Assembly (NCBI GenBank): GCA_964600165.1
Contig: CAZRIP010000029.1
Coordinates: 1-31,841, forward strand
Direction: 5' to 3'
Length of the DNA stretch: 31,841 nt
Origin: CAZRIP01 sp964600165
GTDB lineage: Bacteria; Elusimicrobiota; Elusimicrobia; UBA1565; UBA9628
Shown here: one piece after another, positions 8,147 through 15,451 of the stretch
Layout of the letters: the number at the start of each line of letters is the position of its first letter
Numbering within the stretch: the first letter of the stretch is position 1
Translations under genes and position numbers: made by a program
Notes under the pieces: generated by a model
Told to the model about the DNA's origin: nothing
Databases searched by the model: none
Seen by the model: the letters and a program-made list of their open reading frames with translations, nothing else

Positions 8147-8854
8147 ATGATGATCGCCACTCTTCGCAAGTACCACCGCGGCCTGTTCATCGCCGTCATC
8201 GTCATCTTCCTGATCGGCACGTTCGTCGGCCTGGGCGGCTATCTCTTCACGAGCCGCGACACCGCCGGCGCCGTGGCGCAGGTCGGCTCGACGAAGATCC
8301 CCTATCAGCGCTACGCCGTGCGCGTCAACCAGTACCTCGACGCGCTGCAAAGCCGCGGCACCGACGTCACCGACGAGGTCCGCAAGGAGGTCAAGCAGGG
8401 GATGCTGCGCGACATGATCGTCGACGTCCTTCTCGAGAAGAAAGCCGACGAGATGGGCATCGTCGTCACCGACGACGACCTCGCGCGCGACATCCAGAGC
8501 ACTCCCGCGTTCCAGCGCGAGGGGCAGTTCAACCAAGACGTCTATTTCAACGCCGTGCGCTCGGTCTTCCACGAGGGCCCCGAGCAGTTCGAGCAGGATC
8601 GCCGGACCTCGCTCAAGACGGCCCGGCTCAAGCAGTTGATCTATCAGTCCGCCAAGCTCACGCCCGACGAGATCAAGGACCTCTACGCCCAGGCGAACAA
8701 GGGCAGCATGAAGAATTTCGACAAGGAGCGCGCGGCGTTCGCCGGCAAGATCCAGCAGCAGCGCGCCCTCGACCTCATCAACTATTATCTTAGGCAGCTG
8801 AGCGCGCAGGTGGAGATCAGAAGCTACCTCGATCAGCGGGAGCAGGGGACATAG
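8147..8854 (+). CDS. SurA/PpiD N-terminal-like membrane chaperone without a PPIase domain
   Basis: 235 residues. One membrane segment at about 12-34 (FIAVIVIFLIGTFVGLGGYLF) is followed by a SurA_N-type helical region: VAQVGSTKIPYQRYAVRV at 44-61, then long amphipathic helices including EVRKEVKQGMLRDMIVDVLLE and a DxxLxxxI-type segment, as in PpiD and SurA. The protein ends where a parvulin PPIase domain would normally begin, and no such domain follows. It is probably a periplasmic-facing membrane-tethered chaperone or assembly factor. Two adjacent ATG codons (8147, 8150) are possible starts; no Shine-Dalgarno is clear. It lies 27 bases after bactofilin and 2 bases before the PfkB kinase, so it is most likely part of the envelope operon. 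Confidence 0.8.
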   Translation: MMIATLRKYHRGLFIAVIVIFLIGTFVGLGGYLFTSRDTAGAVAQVGSTKIPYQRYAVRVNQYLDALQSRGTDVTDEVRKEVKQGMLRDMIVDVLLEKKADEMGIVVTDDDLARDIQSTPAFQREGQFNQDVYFNAVRSVFHEGPEQFEQDRRTSLKTARLKQLIYQSAKLTPDEIKDLYAQANKGSMKNFDKERAAFAGKIQQQRALDLINYYLRQLSAQVEIRSYLDQREQGT

Positions 8855-8856
8855 GC

Positions 8857-9783
8857 ATGGCATCGATACTCGTCGTCGGCTCGGTCGCGCTGGACTCCGT
8901 CAAGACTCTCGAGGGGGAGAGCAACGAGGCGCTGGGCGGCTCCGCCGTTTACTTCTCGCTCGCCGCGCGGCAGTTCTCCAACGTCTCGATCGTCGGCGTG
9001 GTCGGCAAGGATTTTCCGAAGGAGCATCGCCGCATGCTCTCCGGGCGCGGTATCGACGTCGCGGGCTTGAAGGAGATGCCCGGCAAGACGTTCCGCTGGG
9101 TCGGCAAGTTCGGACGCGACCTCTCCGACGCCAAGACCCTGGCGACGCATTTGAACGTCTTCAAGGACTTCCAGCCCGCGCTCTCCGACAACCAGAAGCG
9201 CTCCGAGGTCCTGTTCCTCGCGAACATCGACCCCGAGCTCCAGATGGACGTGCTCTCGCAGATGAAAAGCCCGTCGATCGTCGCCTGCGACACGATGAAC
9301 TACTGGATCTCGTCGAAGCCCGACGCCCTGAGAGAGCTGCTCGCCAAGGTCAACATCTTCTTCGGCAACGAGGAAGAGGCCAAGAAGCTCACCAAGCAGC
9401 CCAACGCGCTGCGCGCAGCCAACGTGATCTCCGAGTGGGGCCCGTCGGTCGTCGTGATCAAGAAAGGCGAGCACGGGGCCGTGCTGAAGGCCGGCAACAA
9501 GTTCTACGTCTTCCCCGCCTTTCCGCTCGAGGCCGTCAAGGACCCGACGGGGGCCGGCGACACCTTCGCCGGCGGCTTCATGGGCTATCTCGCCGCGACG
9601 GGGGCCTACGACGACGTGGACGCGCTCAAGCGCGCGATGCTCTACGGCACGGTCATGGCCTCTTACAACGTCGAGGATTTCTCGACGCGCGTCCTCGAGG
9701 GCCTCACGCGCGCCAAGATCGAGGAGCGCTTCCACGATTTCCTCGACCGCCTCGCCGTCTCCCGCGAGCCCGTCACCGCGTAG
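8857..9783 (+). CDS. PfkB family sugar/nucleoside kinase
   Basis: 308-residue ribokinase-fold kinase, the usual length. Visible motifs: the N-terminal GG region (EALGGSAVYFSLAARQFS, 24-41), NEEEAKKLT at 171-179 typical of the anion/ATP-binding part, and the C-terminal PfkB signature DPTGAGDTFAGGF at 229-241 with catalytic base D235. It transfers phosphate from ATP to a sugar or nucleoside hydroxyl; the substrate cannot be told from the sequence, though overall it looks closer to adenosine/ribokinase types than to phosphofructokinase. It starts two bases after the preceding stop, and the ABC ATPase TTG start directly abuts its own TAG stop. Placement among envelope genes may mean a sugar-activation role, but this is weak inference. 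Confidence 0.92.
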   Translation: MASILVVGSVALDSVKTLEGESNEALGGSAVYFSLAARQFSNVSIVGVVGKDFPKEHRRMLSGRGIDVAGLKEMPGKTFRWVGKFGRDLSDAKTLATHLNVFKDFQPALSDNQKRSEVLFLANIDPELQMDVLSQMKSPSIVACDTMNYWISSKPDALRELLAKVNIFFGNEEEAKKLTKQPNALRAANVISEWGPSVVVIKKGEHGAVLKAGNKFYVFPAFPLEAVKDPTGAGDTFAGGFMGYLAATGAYDDVDALKRAMLYGTVMASYNVEDFSTRVLEGLTRAKIEERFHDFLDRLAVSREPVTA

Positions 9784-10533
9784 TTGATCGAGTTCGAGGG
9801 GCTCACCAAGCGGTTCGGCTCGTTCGTCGCCGTCGACGATCTCAGCCTGACGGTCCGCCCCGGCGAAATCTTCGGATTCCTCGGCCCCAACGGCGCCGGC
9901 AAGACGACGACGGTCAAGATGCTGACCGGGCTGCTCAAGCCCTCGGCGGGCGCGGCGCGCGTCTGCGGCCTCGACGTCGCGACTCAGGCCCTCGAGGCCA
10001 AGCGCCTGATGGGCCTCGTGCCCGACGAGCCGTTCGTCTACCCGAAGCTCACCGGCGCGGAGTACCTGCGCTTCATCGGCGAGCTTTACGGGGTGCCGCT
10101 GGAGACCCAGCGCCGCCGCATCCCGGAGCTGCTCGAGATGTTCGAGCTGTCCGGCTTCGCGGGCGAGCTGCTCGAGGGGTACTCGCACGGCATGCGCCAG
10201 AAGATCGTGATCGCCGGGATCCTCTTGCACGAGCCGAAGGTCCTCGTGCTCGACGAGCCGATGGTCGGCCTCGACCCCAAGAGCGCGCGCATGGCCAAGG
10301 AGATCTTGAAGACGCTCTCCTCGCGAGGGACCACGATCTTCATGTGCACCCACATCCTCGAGATCGCCGAGAAGCTCTGCGACCGCCTCGGCATCATGAT
10401 CAAAGGCAAGCTCATCGCCGTCGGGACGATCGAGGAGCTGCGCGCCAAGGCCGGCGCGGACTCGAGCCTCGAGGACCTTTTCTTGAGCTTGACCGGCGGC
10501 CACGAGTACGCGGCGCTGCTCAGGCACCTTTGA
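9784..10533 (+). CDS. ABC transporter ATP-binding protein
   Basis: 249 residues. Walker A is GPNGAGKT (34-41), the signature is YSHGMRQK (133-140), Walker B is VLVLDEP (153-159), and the switch His is H190. The Q-loop reads GLVPDEPFVYPKLTG: Asp-Glu stands where a Gln is usual, as I recall for a branch of ABC-2-type exporters. The TTG start at 9784 lies directly on the PfkB stop with no gap, so translation is probably coupled. The permease follows after seven bases, and the two together should form an exporter. The substrate is unknown. Confidence 0.94.
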   Translation: MIEFEGLTKRFGSFVAVDDLSLTVRPGEIFGFLGPNGAGKTTTVKMLTGLLKPSAGAARVCGLDVATQALEAKRLMGLVPDEPFVYPKLTGAEYLRFIGELYGVPLETQRRRIPELLEMFELSGFAGELLEGYSHGMRQKIVIAGILLHEPKVLVLDEPMVGLDPKSARMAKEILKTLSSRGTTIFMCTHILEIAEKLCDRLGIMIKGKLIAVGTIEELRAKAGADSSLEDLFLSLTGGHEYAALLRHL

Positions 10534-10540
10534 GCCGCCC

Positions 10541-12199
10541 ATGGTCCTTCTCCTTTTAGAGCGCAAGGCGCTCTCGCTCAAGAACACCGTCGCGTCCTGG
10601 CGCGGCTACGAGCTTTGGCGCAATCTCGTCTTCGCCGCGGCCGGGGTCGGGCTGCTCTACGCGCTTTATTGCGGCTTCTACCGCCTGGCCGCGTACCTCA
10701 TGACGGTCCAGCTGATCGGCGGGCTGCTCCTGTGGAAGCTGACGGCGCTGCTCCTGCTCGCGACGTTCACGATGACGTCCGTGTCCGGGCTGCTGACCGC
10801 GCTGACGACGCTGTTCTACTCGTTCGACCTCAAGTTCCTGGTCAACGCTCCGATCCCGGCGCGCGCGGTCTTCCTGGAGAAGTCGCTCGAGAGCGCGTTC
10901 TTCGCGTCCTGGATGGTCGGCGTGATCCTCGTGCCGTACATGAGCGCGCTGGCGCGCGTCAACGGCTACGGGTGGCCGTTCGTCGCGGGCTTCGCCGCGC
11001 TCGTCGTCCCGTTTCTCATGCTCGCCGCGTCGGTCGGAGTGGCGTTGACGCTGATCTTGCTGCGGGTGTTCCCTTCATCGCGCACGCGCGACGTGATCTG
11101 GGTGCTTTCGAGCCTGTCGATGACGCTCGTCTACGGCCTCGTCCGCTTCTCGAAGCCGGAGCGTCTGATCCGTCCCGACGCGCTGAAGGTGGTCGCGGAG
11201 TATCTTCGGTATCTCCAAGCGCCGACGGCGCCTTTCCTGCCTTCGTGGTGGCTGACCCGCGGCCTCCAGGCGCTGGCCGCGCGCCATTGGCTCGCGGCCG
11301 CGCGCGAAGGGCTGCTGCTCTACGGCGCGGCGTTTTGCGTCTACGGCGCGCTCGCGTGGCTCGCGGGCCGGATCTATTTCGAAGGCTACAGCGGCGCGCA
11401 AGAAGGCGCGCCGAGCCGCCGCGTCCTCGTCGTCGAGCCGCTTCCGGAGAGACGCTGGCTCGGCCGCGATTGCGCCGCGCTCTTCTGGCGCGAGCGCACG
11501 GCGTTCTTTCGCGACGTGAAGCATTGGTCGCAGATCCTGCTCATCGGCGGCCTGATCTTCGTCTATCTGTTCTCGATCGCGCGCCTGCCGCTGGATTCCC
11601 CCGACCTGCGCAGCCTCGCTTCGTTTCTCAACGTCGGCACCGCGGGCTTCGTGCTCGCCGCGCTCGGTCTGCGGTTCACGTTCCCGTCGATCAGCCTGGA
11701 AGGCCGCGCCTGGTGGGTCGTGCGCAGCTCGCCCGTCGGCGTCGAATCATTGATGCGCCAGAAGGCGCTCTTCTCGGCCCTGCCGATGAGCGTGATGGCG
11801 CTCGTCCTGGGCGCGTCCGCGAACCGCCTGCTGCACGCGGACGCGTTCACGGCGTGGGTGAGCCTCGGGGCGCTGCTCGTCGTCGCCTGGGCGTTGTGCG
11901 CGATGGGCGTCGGCTTCGGAGCCTTGTTCCCGATGTTCGAGGTGGAGAACATCCATCAGATCGAGTCGTCCTTGGGCGGGTTCGTGTACATGGCCTCCTC
12001 GCTCGTCTACATCGGGGCCACGATCATGGCCCTCTCCTGGCCGATGCGCATGCATTTCGAGGAGCGGTTCGGGCGCGCCGGCGCTTGGCGGTGGCCGGCC
12101 GTGGCCGGCTGCGCGGCGTTCTGGCTGCTGCTCAACGCCGCGGCCTTCATCATGCCGTGGACCCTGGGTCGTCGCGCGCTCGAAGCCTTCGAATCGTAA
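10541..12199 (+). CDS. large ABC-2-like exporter permease
   Basis: 552 residues with about a dozen hydrophobic segments, in two halves: about 30-245 and 330-545, separated by a soluble loop rich in Arg and Glu (about 282-320). This is the size and shape of a fused ABC-2-type permease rather than a simple six-helix subunit. There is no ATPase domain; the ATPase is the gene seven bases upstream. The start is ATG at 10541 (MVLLLLERKALSLKN). The cargo cannot be inferred. Its place at the end of the M23/bactofilin operon suggests an envelope component, but this is only context. Confidence 0.85.
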   Translation: MVLLLLERKALSLKNTVASWRGYELWRNLVFAAAGVGLLYALYCGFYRLAAYLMTVQLIGGLLLWKLTALLLLATFTMTSVSGLLTALTTLFYSFDLKFLVNAPIPARAVFLEKSLESAFFASWMVGVILVPYMSALARVNGYGWPFVAGFAALVVPFLMLAASVGVALTLILLRVFPSSRTRDVIWVLSSLSMTLVYGLVRFSKPERLIRPDALKVVAEYLRYLQAPTAPFLPSWWLTRGLQALAARHWLAAAREGLLLYGAAFCVYGALAWLAGRIYFEGYSGAQEGAPSRRVLVVEPLPERRWLGRDCAALFWRERTAFFRDVKHWSQILLIGGLIFVYLFSIARLPLDSPDLRSLASFLNVGTAGFVLAALGLRFTFPSISLEGRAWWVVRSSPVGVESLMRQKALFSALPMSVMALVLGASANRLLHADAFTAWVSLGALLVVAWALCAMGVGFGALFPMFEVENIHQIESSLGGFVYMASSLVYIGATIMALSWPMRMHFEERFGRAGAWRWPAVAGCAAFWLLLNAAAFIMPWTLGRRALEAFES

Positions 12200-12223
12200 G
12201 GAATTTCGTATGATCTGCGGCGC

Positions 12224-12703
12224 ATGGCGCAGAGCCCTTGGCCGCTTCCCGGCTGGCGGGAGATCGAGCCCTTTCCGTTCGCGGAGGCGGGCCGCCAATT
12301 CACGGGCCCGAGCCGCGACGAGGGGGCGATCAGCGTCCGTTATTACCTCAAGCCCGACGGCAAGCTGGCCGGGGTCGCTTCGTTCGGGCCGAAGTCCGAG
12401 GGCGCTCCGGGCCAGGTCCACGGCGGGGCCATCCTCACCGTGCTCGATGAAGCGCTGGGCGCGGCCGCGTGGCACGCGGGGCATCGCGTCGTCACGGCGC
12501 GCCTGACGACGGAGTTCCGGCGGCCGGTGCCCGTCGGCGCGCGGCTGCTGGTGGAGACGCGCCTGGTGTCCGCGCGCACGCGCATGGTGCTCTGCGAGGG
12601 CGGCCTGACGGGGGAGGACGGCGGCCCGCCGTTCGCCGCCGCCGAGGGCGTCTTCGTCGTGCTCAAGCCCGAGGCGCAGGCGCGCCTCTTTGGCCCCCGT
12701 TAG
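12224..12703 (+). CDS. PaaI/hotdog-fold acyl-CoA thioesterase
   Basis: 159 residues, single hotdog domain. The PaaI-type motif is VHGGAILTVLDEALGAAAW (65-83): H66-G-G binds the thioester carbonyl and D75 is the likely catalytic acid. The later strands (TARLTTEFRRPVPVGARL; EGVFVVL) fit the fold. It should hydrolyse an acyl-CoA; chain type is unknown. It starts 24 bases after the ABC permease and ends 60 bases before marR. A TATGAT hexamer (12209-12214) lies nine bases before the ATG, so it may have its own promoter as well as read-through from the upstream operon. Confidence 0.88.
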   Translation: MAQSPWPLPGWREIEPFPFAEAGRQFTGPSRDEGAISVRYYLKPDGKLAGVASFGPKSEGAPGQVHGGAILTVLDEALGAAAWHAGHRVVTARLTTEFRRPVPVGARLLVETRLVSARTRMVLCEGGLTGEDGGPPFAAAEGVFVVLKPEAQARLFGPR

Positions 12704-12710
12704 GACGGGC

Positions 12711-12739
12711 TTGACTTTTTTCGCCGGCCCGCTTATACT
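12711..12739 (+). promoter_or_regulatory. promoter of the marR-tolC-emrAB operon
   Basis: TTGACT (12711-12716), 17 bp, TATACT (12734-12739), a near-consensus sigma70 promoter. The expected transcription start (about 12746) falls inside the palindrome at 12742-12753. The marR ATG is at 12764. Confidence 0.85.
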
Positions 12740-12741
12740 GA

Positions 12742-12753
12742 TTAGGAGCCTAA
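12742..12753. promoter_or_regulatory. probable MarR operator over the transcription start
   Basis: TTAGGAGCCTAA: TTAGG and CCTAA are perfect inverted repeats around AG. The established SlyA (MarR family) operator is TTAGCAAGCTAA, the same length and the same outer half-sites. The site begins three bases after the -10 hexamer and covers the expected +1, so a bound repressor would block RNA polymerase. This supports negative autoregulation by the MarR protein encoded eleven bases downstream. Confidence 0.75.
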
Positions 12754-12763
12754 CTATCTCGCC

Positions 12764-13267
12764 ATGTCCTCCTCTTTTATTCTCAAGAACCTCCCGACGC
12801 GCGCCGAGCTGGAGAAGCTCCGCGTCCGTTTCCCCGGGATGGATGTCGGCGCGGTTGAGGTTTTCTTGGCCCTCATGCGCCTCGCGGCCGACCTGTCCGA
12901 GGAGACCGACGCCCTGCTCAGGCCGCGCGGGTTGTCGCAGGGCGCGCTGAGCGTCCTTTTCCAGATCTCGCGCTCGGCCGCGGGGGGCGTGGCGCCTTCG
13001 GAGCTCGCGGAGGCGATCGGCGTCGCGCGGCCGACGATCTCGGGGCTCTTGGACGGCCTCGGGCGCCGGCGCCTCGTCCAACGCGCGGGCGCGGCGGACC
13101 GGCGCTCCGTGCTCGTCAGCTTGACTCCGGCCGGGCGGCGCCTCGTGGCGGCGGTCATGCCGGGGCGCCTGCGATGGATCGCCGCGGTCGTCGAGCCTCT
13201 ATCCGGACGCGAGCGCGCCTCGCTTTTGGCCCTCTTGAGAAAGCTCCCGGCGGGGGCGCGGCGATGA
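12764..13267 (+). CDS. MarR family transcriptional repressor of the efflux operon
   Basis: 167 residues. A helical dimerisation N-terminus (FLALMRLAADLSEETDALL) is followed by a winged helix-turn-helix: APSELAEAIGVARPTISGLL (recognition helix about 90-102) and a wing with AADRRSVLVSLTPAGRRLV, which carries the usual D-R-R/S wing pattern. MarR proteins bind DNA as dimers and release it on binding a small ligand. It is the first gene of the operon, its stop overlaps the tolC-like ATG (ATGA at 13264-13267), and an operator-like palindrome sits on its promoter. It therefore most likely represses its own operon and responds to a pump substrate. Confidence 0.93.
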   Translation: MSSSFILKNLPTRAELEKLRVRFPGMDVGAVEVFLALMRLAADLSEETDALLRPRGLSQGALSVLFQISRSAAGGVAPSELAEAIGVARPTISGLLDGLGRRRLVQRAGAADRRSVLVSLTPAGRRLVAAVMPGRLRWIAAVVEPLSGRERASLLALLRKLPAGARR

Positions 13268-14562
13268 TCGCGGCCGCCCTCGCGCTGTCGGCCGCCGTGT
13301 CGTTCGCGCAGCCCGCGCCGCGCGCGCTGACGCTGCGCGACGCCGTCGCCGCGGCGGTGGACGCGAACCTCCAGGCCAAGCTCGCCAAGGCTCAAAACGC
13401 GCAGGCGCGGGCGCGCGCGCTTCAGGCGGCCGCGGCGCTGCTGCCCCGCGTCAACGGCTCCGTCTCGCAAACCCGCGTGTTCAAGGAGAACCTCGCCGCG
13501 CTCGGGTTGTCCGGTCCCGGGCCTTTCCCTCAATTGCTCGGCCCCTTCGACGTCTTCGACGCGAGGGTCCAGCTCGTCGCCCAAGTGCTCGATTGGAGCG
13601 CGGCTCAACGCTTTCGCTCCGCGCGCGCGGATGAACGCGCGGCCGGTCTGGAAGAGGCCCTCGCCCGAGAGCAGGTGGCGGCGGCGACGGAGCTCGCGTA
13701 CGTCGAGGCGCTTCGGTCCAAGCTGGCGACCGCGGCCGCCGAGTCCGACGAAAGTTTGTCCGCCGGCCTTCTCAAGCTGGCGCAGGACAACCGCGACGCC
13801 GGCCTCGCGGCAGGCATCGACGTCGCGCGCGCCCGCACGCGCGAGGCGGAGACGCGCCTGGAGCTCATCGACGCGCAGACCTCCGTCGTCGAGGCCGAAT
13901 TGCGCCTCAAGCGCGTCGCCGGCATACCTCTTTCGACGCCGCTCCTCTTGTCCGACGCGCTCTCCTCGGCCGCCGTCGCCGCGCCGGACGTCGAGGAGGC
14001 CGTGGGCGCGGCGCGTCGCGAGCGCGCGGAGCTCGCGATCGTCGGGCTCAGGCTGCGCTCGTCGGAGCTGGCCGCCTCGTCGGCCGGCGCGCAGCGCCTG
14101 CCGACGGTGTCGGTCTCGGCCGACGAGGGCTTGAGCGGCTCGGTGGCCTCGGACAGCCGCGTGACCGGCTCGATCGGCGCGGCCCTGCGGGTCCCGCTGT
14201 TTTCGGGCGGGCTCATCACGGGGCAGGCCCGGGAAGCCCGGGCCAAGCGCGACGAGGCGGACGCGCAGGCGGAGGACATGGCGCTTCAGGTGGAGGAAGA
14301 CGCGCGGCTTTCGGTGCAACGCCTGGCGGCCGCCGGCGAACGGGCCGTCGCCGCCGCGCAGTCCTTGGCGCTCGCGCAAGACGAACTCCAGATGGCCCGC
14401 GACCGCTTCGCGGCGGGCGTGGGCGACAACGTCGAGGTCTTGAACGCGCAGACCGCGCTCGCTCGGGCCCGCGCCGAGCAGGTGGCGGCGCTGGCGCAGC
14501 AGAGCGACGCTCGGATCAATCTCGCGCTCGCGCTAGGAAAGGCGGGGGATTTCCGTTTTTAG
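13264..14562 (+). CDS. TolC-family outer membrane efflux protein
   Basis: 432 residues from ATG 13264, which overlaps the marR stop by four bases; an open frame upstream to 13174 lies inside marR and is not part of the gene. A signal peptide is visible (MIAAALALSAAVSFAQP), followed by LTLRDAVAAAVDANLQAKLAKAQNAQARA and the long Ala-rich helices typical of outer membrane factors, with the two-fold internal repeat (second half from about 230: EEAVGAARRERAELAIVGLRL). It should form the trimeric outer membrane channel of the pump whose membrane fusion protein and MFS transporter follow. The emrA-type gene starts eleven bases after its last base, with a good AGGAG at 14561-14565. Confidence 0.93.
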   Translation: MIAAALALSAAVSFAQPAPRALTLRDAVAAAVDANLQAKLAKAQNAQARARALQAAAALLPRVNGSVSQTRVFKENLAALGLSGPGPFPQLLGPFDVFDARVQLVAQVLDWSAAQRFRSARADERAAGLEEALAREQVAAATELAYVEALRSKLATAAAESDESLSAGLLKLAQDNRDAGLAAGIDVARARTREAETRLELIDAQTSVVEAELRLKRVAGIPLSTPLLLSDALSSAAVAAPDVEEAVGAARRERAELAIVGLRLRSSELAASSAGAQRLPTVSVSADEGLSGSVASDSRVTGSIGAALRVPLFSGGLITGQAREARAKRDEADAQAEDMALQVEEDARLSVQRLAAAGERAVAAAQSLALAQDELQMARDRFAAGVGDNVEVLNAQTALARARAEQVAALAQQSDARINLALALGKAGDFRF

Positions 14563-14572
14563 GAGAGCAGAC

Positions 14573-15451
14573 ATGCCGGAAGAGAAAACCACGAACAATC
14601 CGCCCAAGCGCAAGTGGCTTCCCGCCGCCGCGGCCGTCGCCGGCGCCGCCGTGCTCGCGCTCGGCCTCAAGTACTGGCTGTGGTCTCGCGACCACGAGAA
14701 GACCGACGACGCCTTCATCGACGCGCACGTGGAGACGATCTCGTCCCAGGTCCAAGGGCAGGTCGTGCGCATCTACGTCGACGACAACCAGGAGGTCAAG
14801 AAGAACGACCCGTTGATGGACATCGACCCCACCGACTATTCCGTCAAGCTGGAGCAGGCCCGCGCCGAGCTCGCGGCGGCCGTCGCGCAATCCAAAAAAG
14901 CGGACTTGGACGCGGAGAGCTACAAGCAGCTCTACGCGAAGGACCAGGTCTCCCGCCAGCAGTTCCAGCACGCGATGTCCGAGGCCGACGTGAGCCGCGC
15001 CGACGCCGAGCTCGCGCGCAAGAAAGTCGACGCCGCGGATCTCGACCTCCAGCACGCGCGCATCGCCGCGCCCGAGGACGGGCGCGTGACCCGCAAGGCG
15101 GTCGAGTCGCGCAATTACGTGCAGGTGGGCCAGCCGCTGATGGCGCTCGTGCCCCGGCAGGTGTGGGTGACCGCCAATTTCAAGGAGACGCAGCTCACGC
15201 GCATGCGCGCCGGGCAAAAGGCCTCGGTCCGCGTCGACGCGTATCCGGGAAGGCGTTTCTCGGCTCACGTCGACAGCATCCAATCGGGCACGGGCTCGCG
15301 CTTCAGTCTCCTTCCCGCCGAGAACGCGACCGGCAACTTCGTCAAGATCGTGCAGCGCATCCCCGTCAAGATCGCGTTCGACGACCCGCCCGAGAGCCTT
15401 CCGCCTCTGTCTCCGGGCATGTCCGCGGAGCCGGAAGTCGAACTGAAGTAA
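14573..15451 (+). CDS. emrA: EmrA-type membrane fusion protein (HlyD family)
   Basis: 292 residues. A cytoplasmic N-terminus and one membrane segment (about 15-37) are followed by the EmrA hallmark KTDDAFIDAHVETISSQV (42-59), a lipoyl half-motif (GQVVRIYVDDNQEVKKNDPL), a coiled-coil hairpin (about 88-160), the second lipoyl half (APEDGRVTRKAVESRNYVQVG) and a beta-barrel (VWVTANFKETQLTRMRAGQ). It bridges the inner membrane MFS pump to the TolC-like channel. It is a little shorter than E. coli EmrA, mainly in the coiled coil. Its Shine-Dalgarno AGGAG ends seven bases before the ATG. The emrB ATG follows its TAA with no gap. Confidence 0.95.
   Translation: MPEEKTTNNPPKRKWLPAAAAVAGAAVLALGLKYWLWSRDHEKTDDAFIDAHVETISSQVQGQVVRIYVDDNQEVKKNDPLMDIDPTDYSVKLEQARAELAAAVAQSKKADLDAESYKQLYAKDQVSRQQFQHAMSEADVSRADAELARKKVDAADLDLQHARIAAPEDGRVTRKAVESRNYVQVGQPLMALVPRQVWVTANFKETQLTRMRAGQKASVRVDAYPGRRFSAHVDSIQSGTGSRFSLLPAENATGNFVKIVQRIPVKIAFDDPPESLPPLSPGMSAEPEVELK

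Noticed and set aside
8833..10587. 584-codon open frame on the minus strand
   Set aside because: Antisense to the PfkB kinase and ABC ATPase; low-complexity Arg/Glu/Leu product with no motif.
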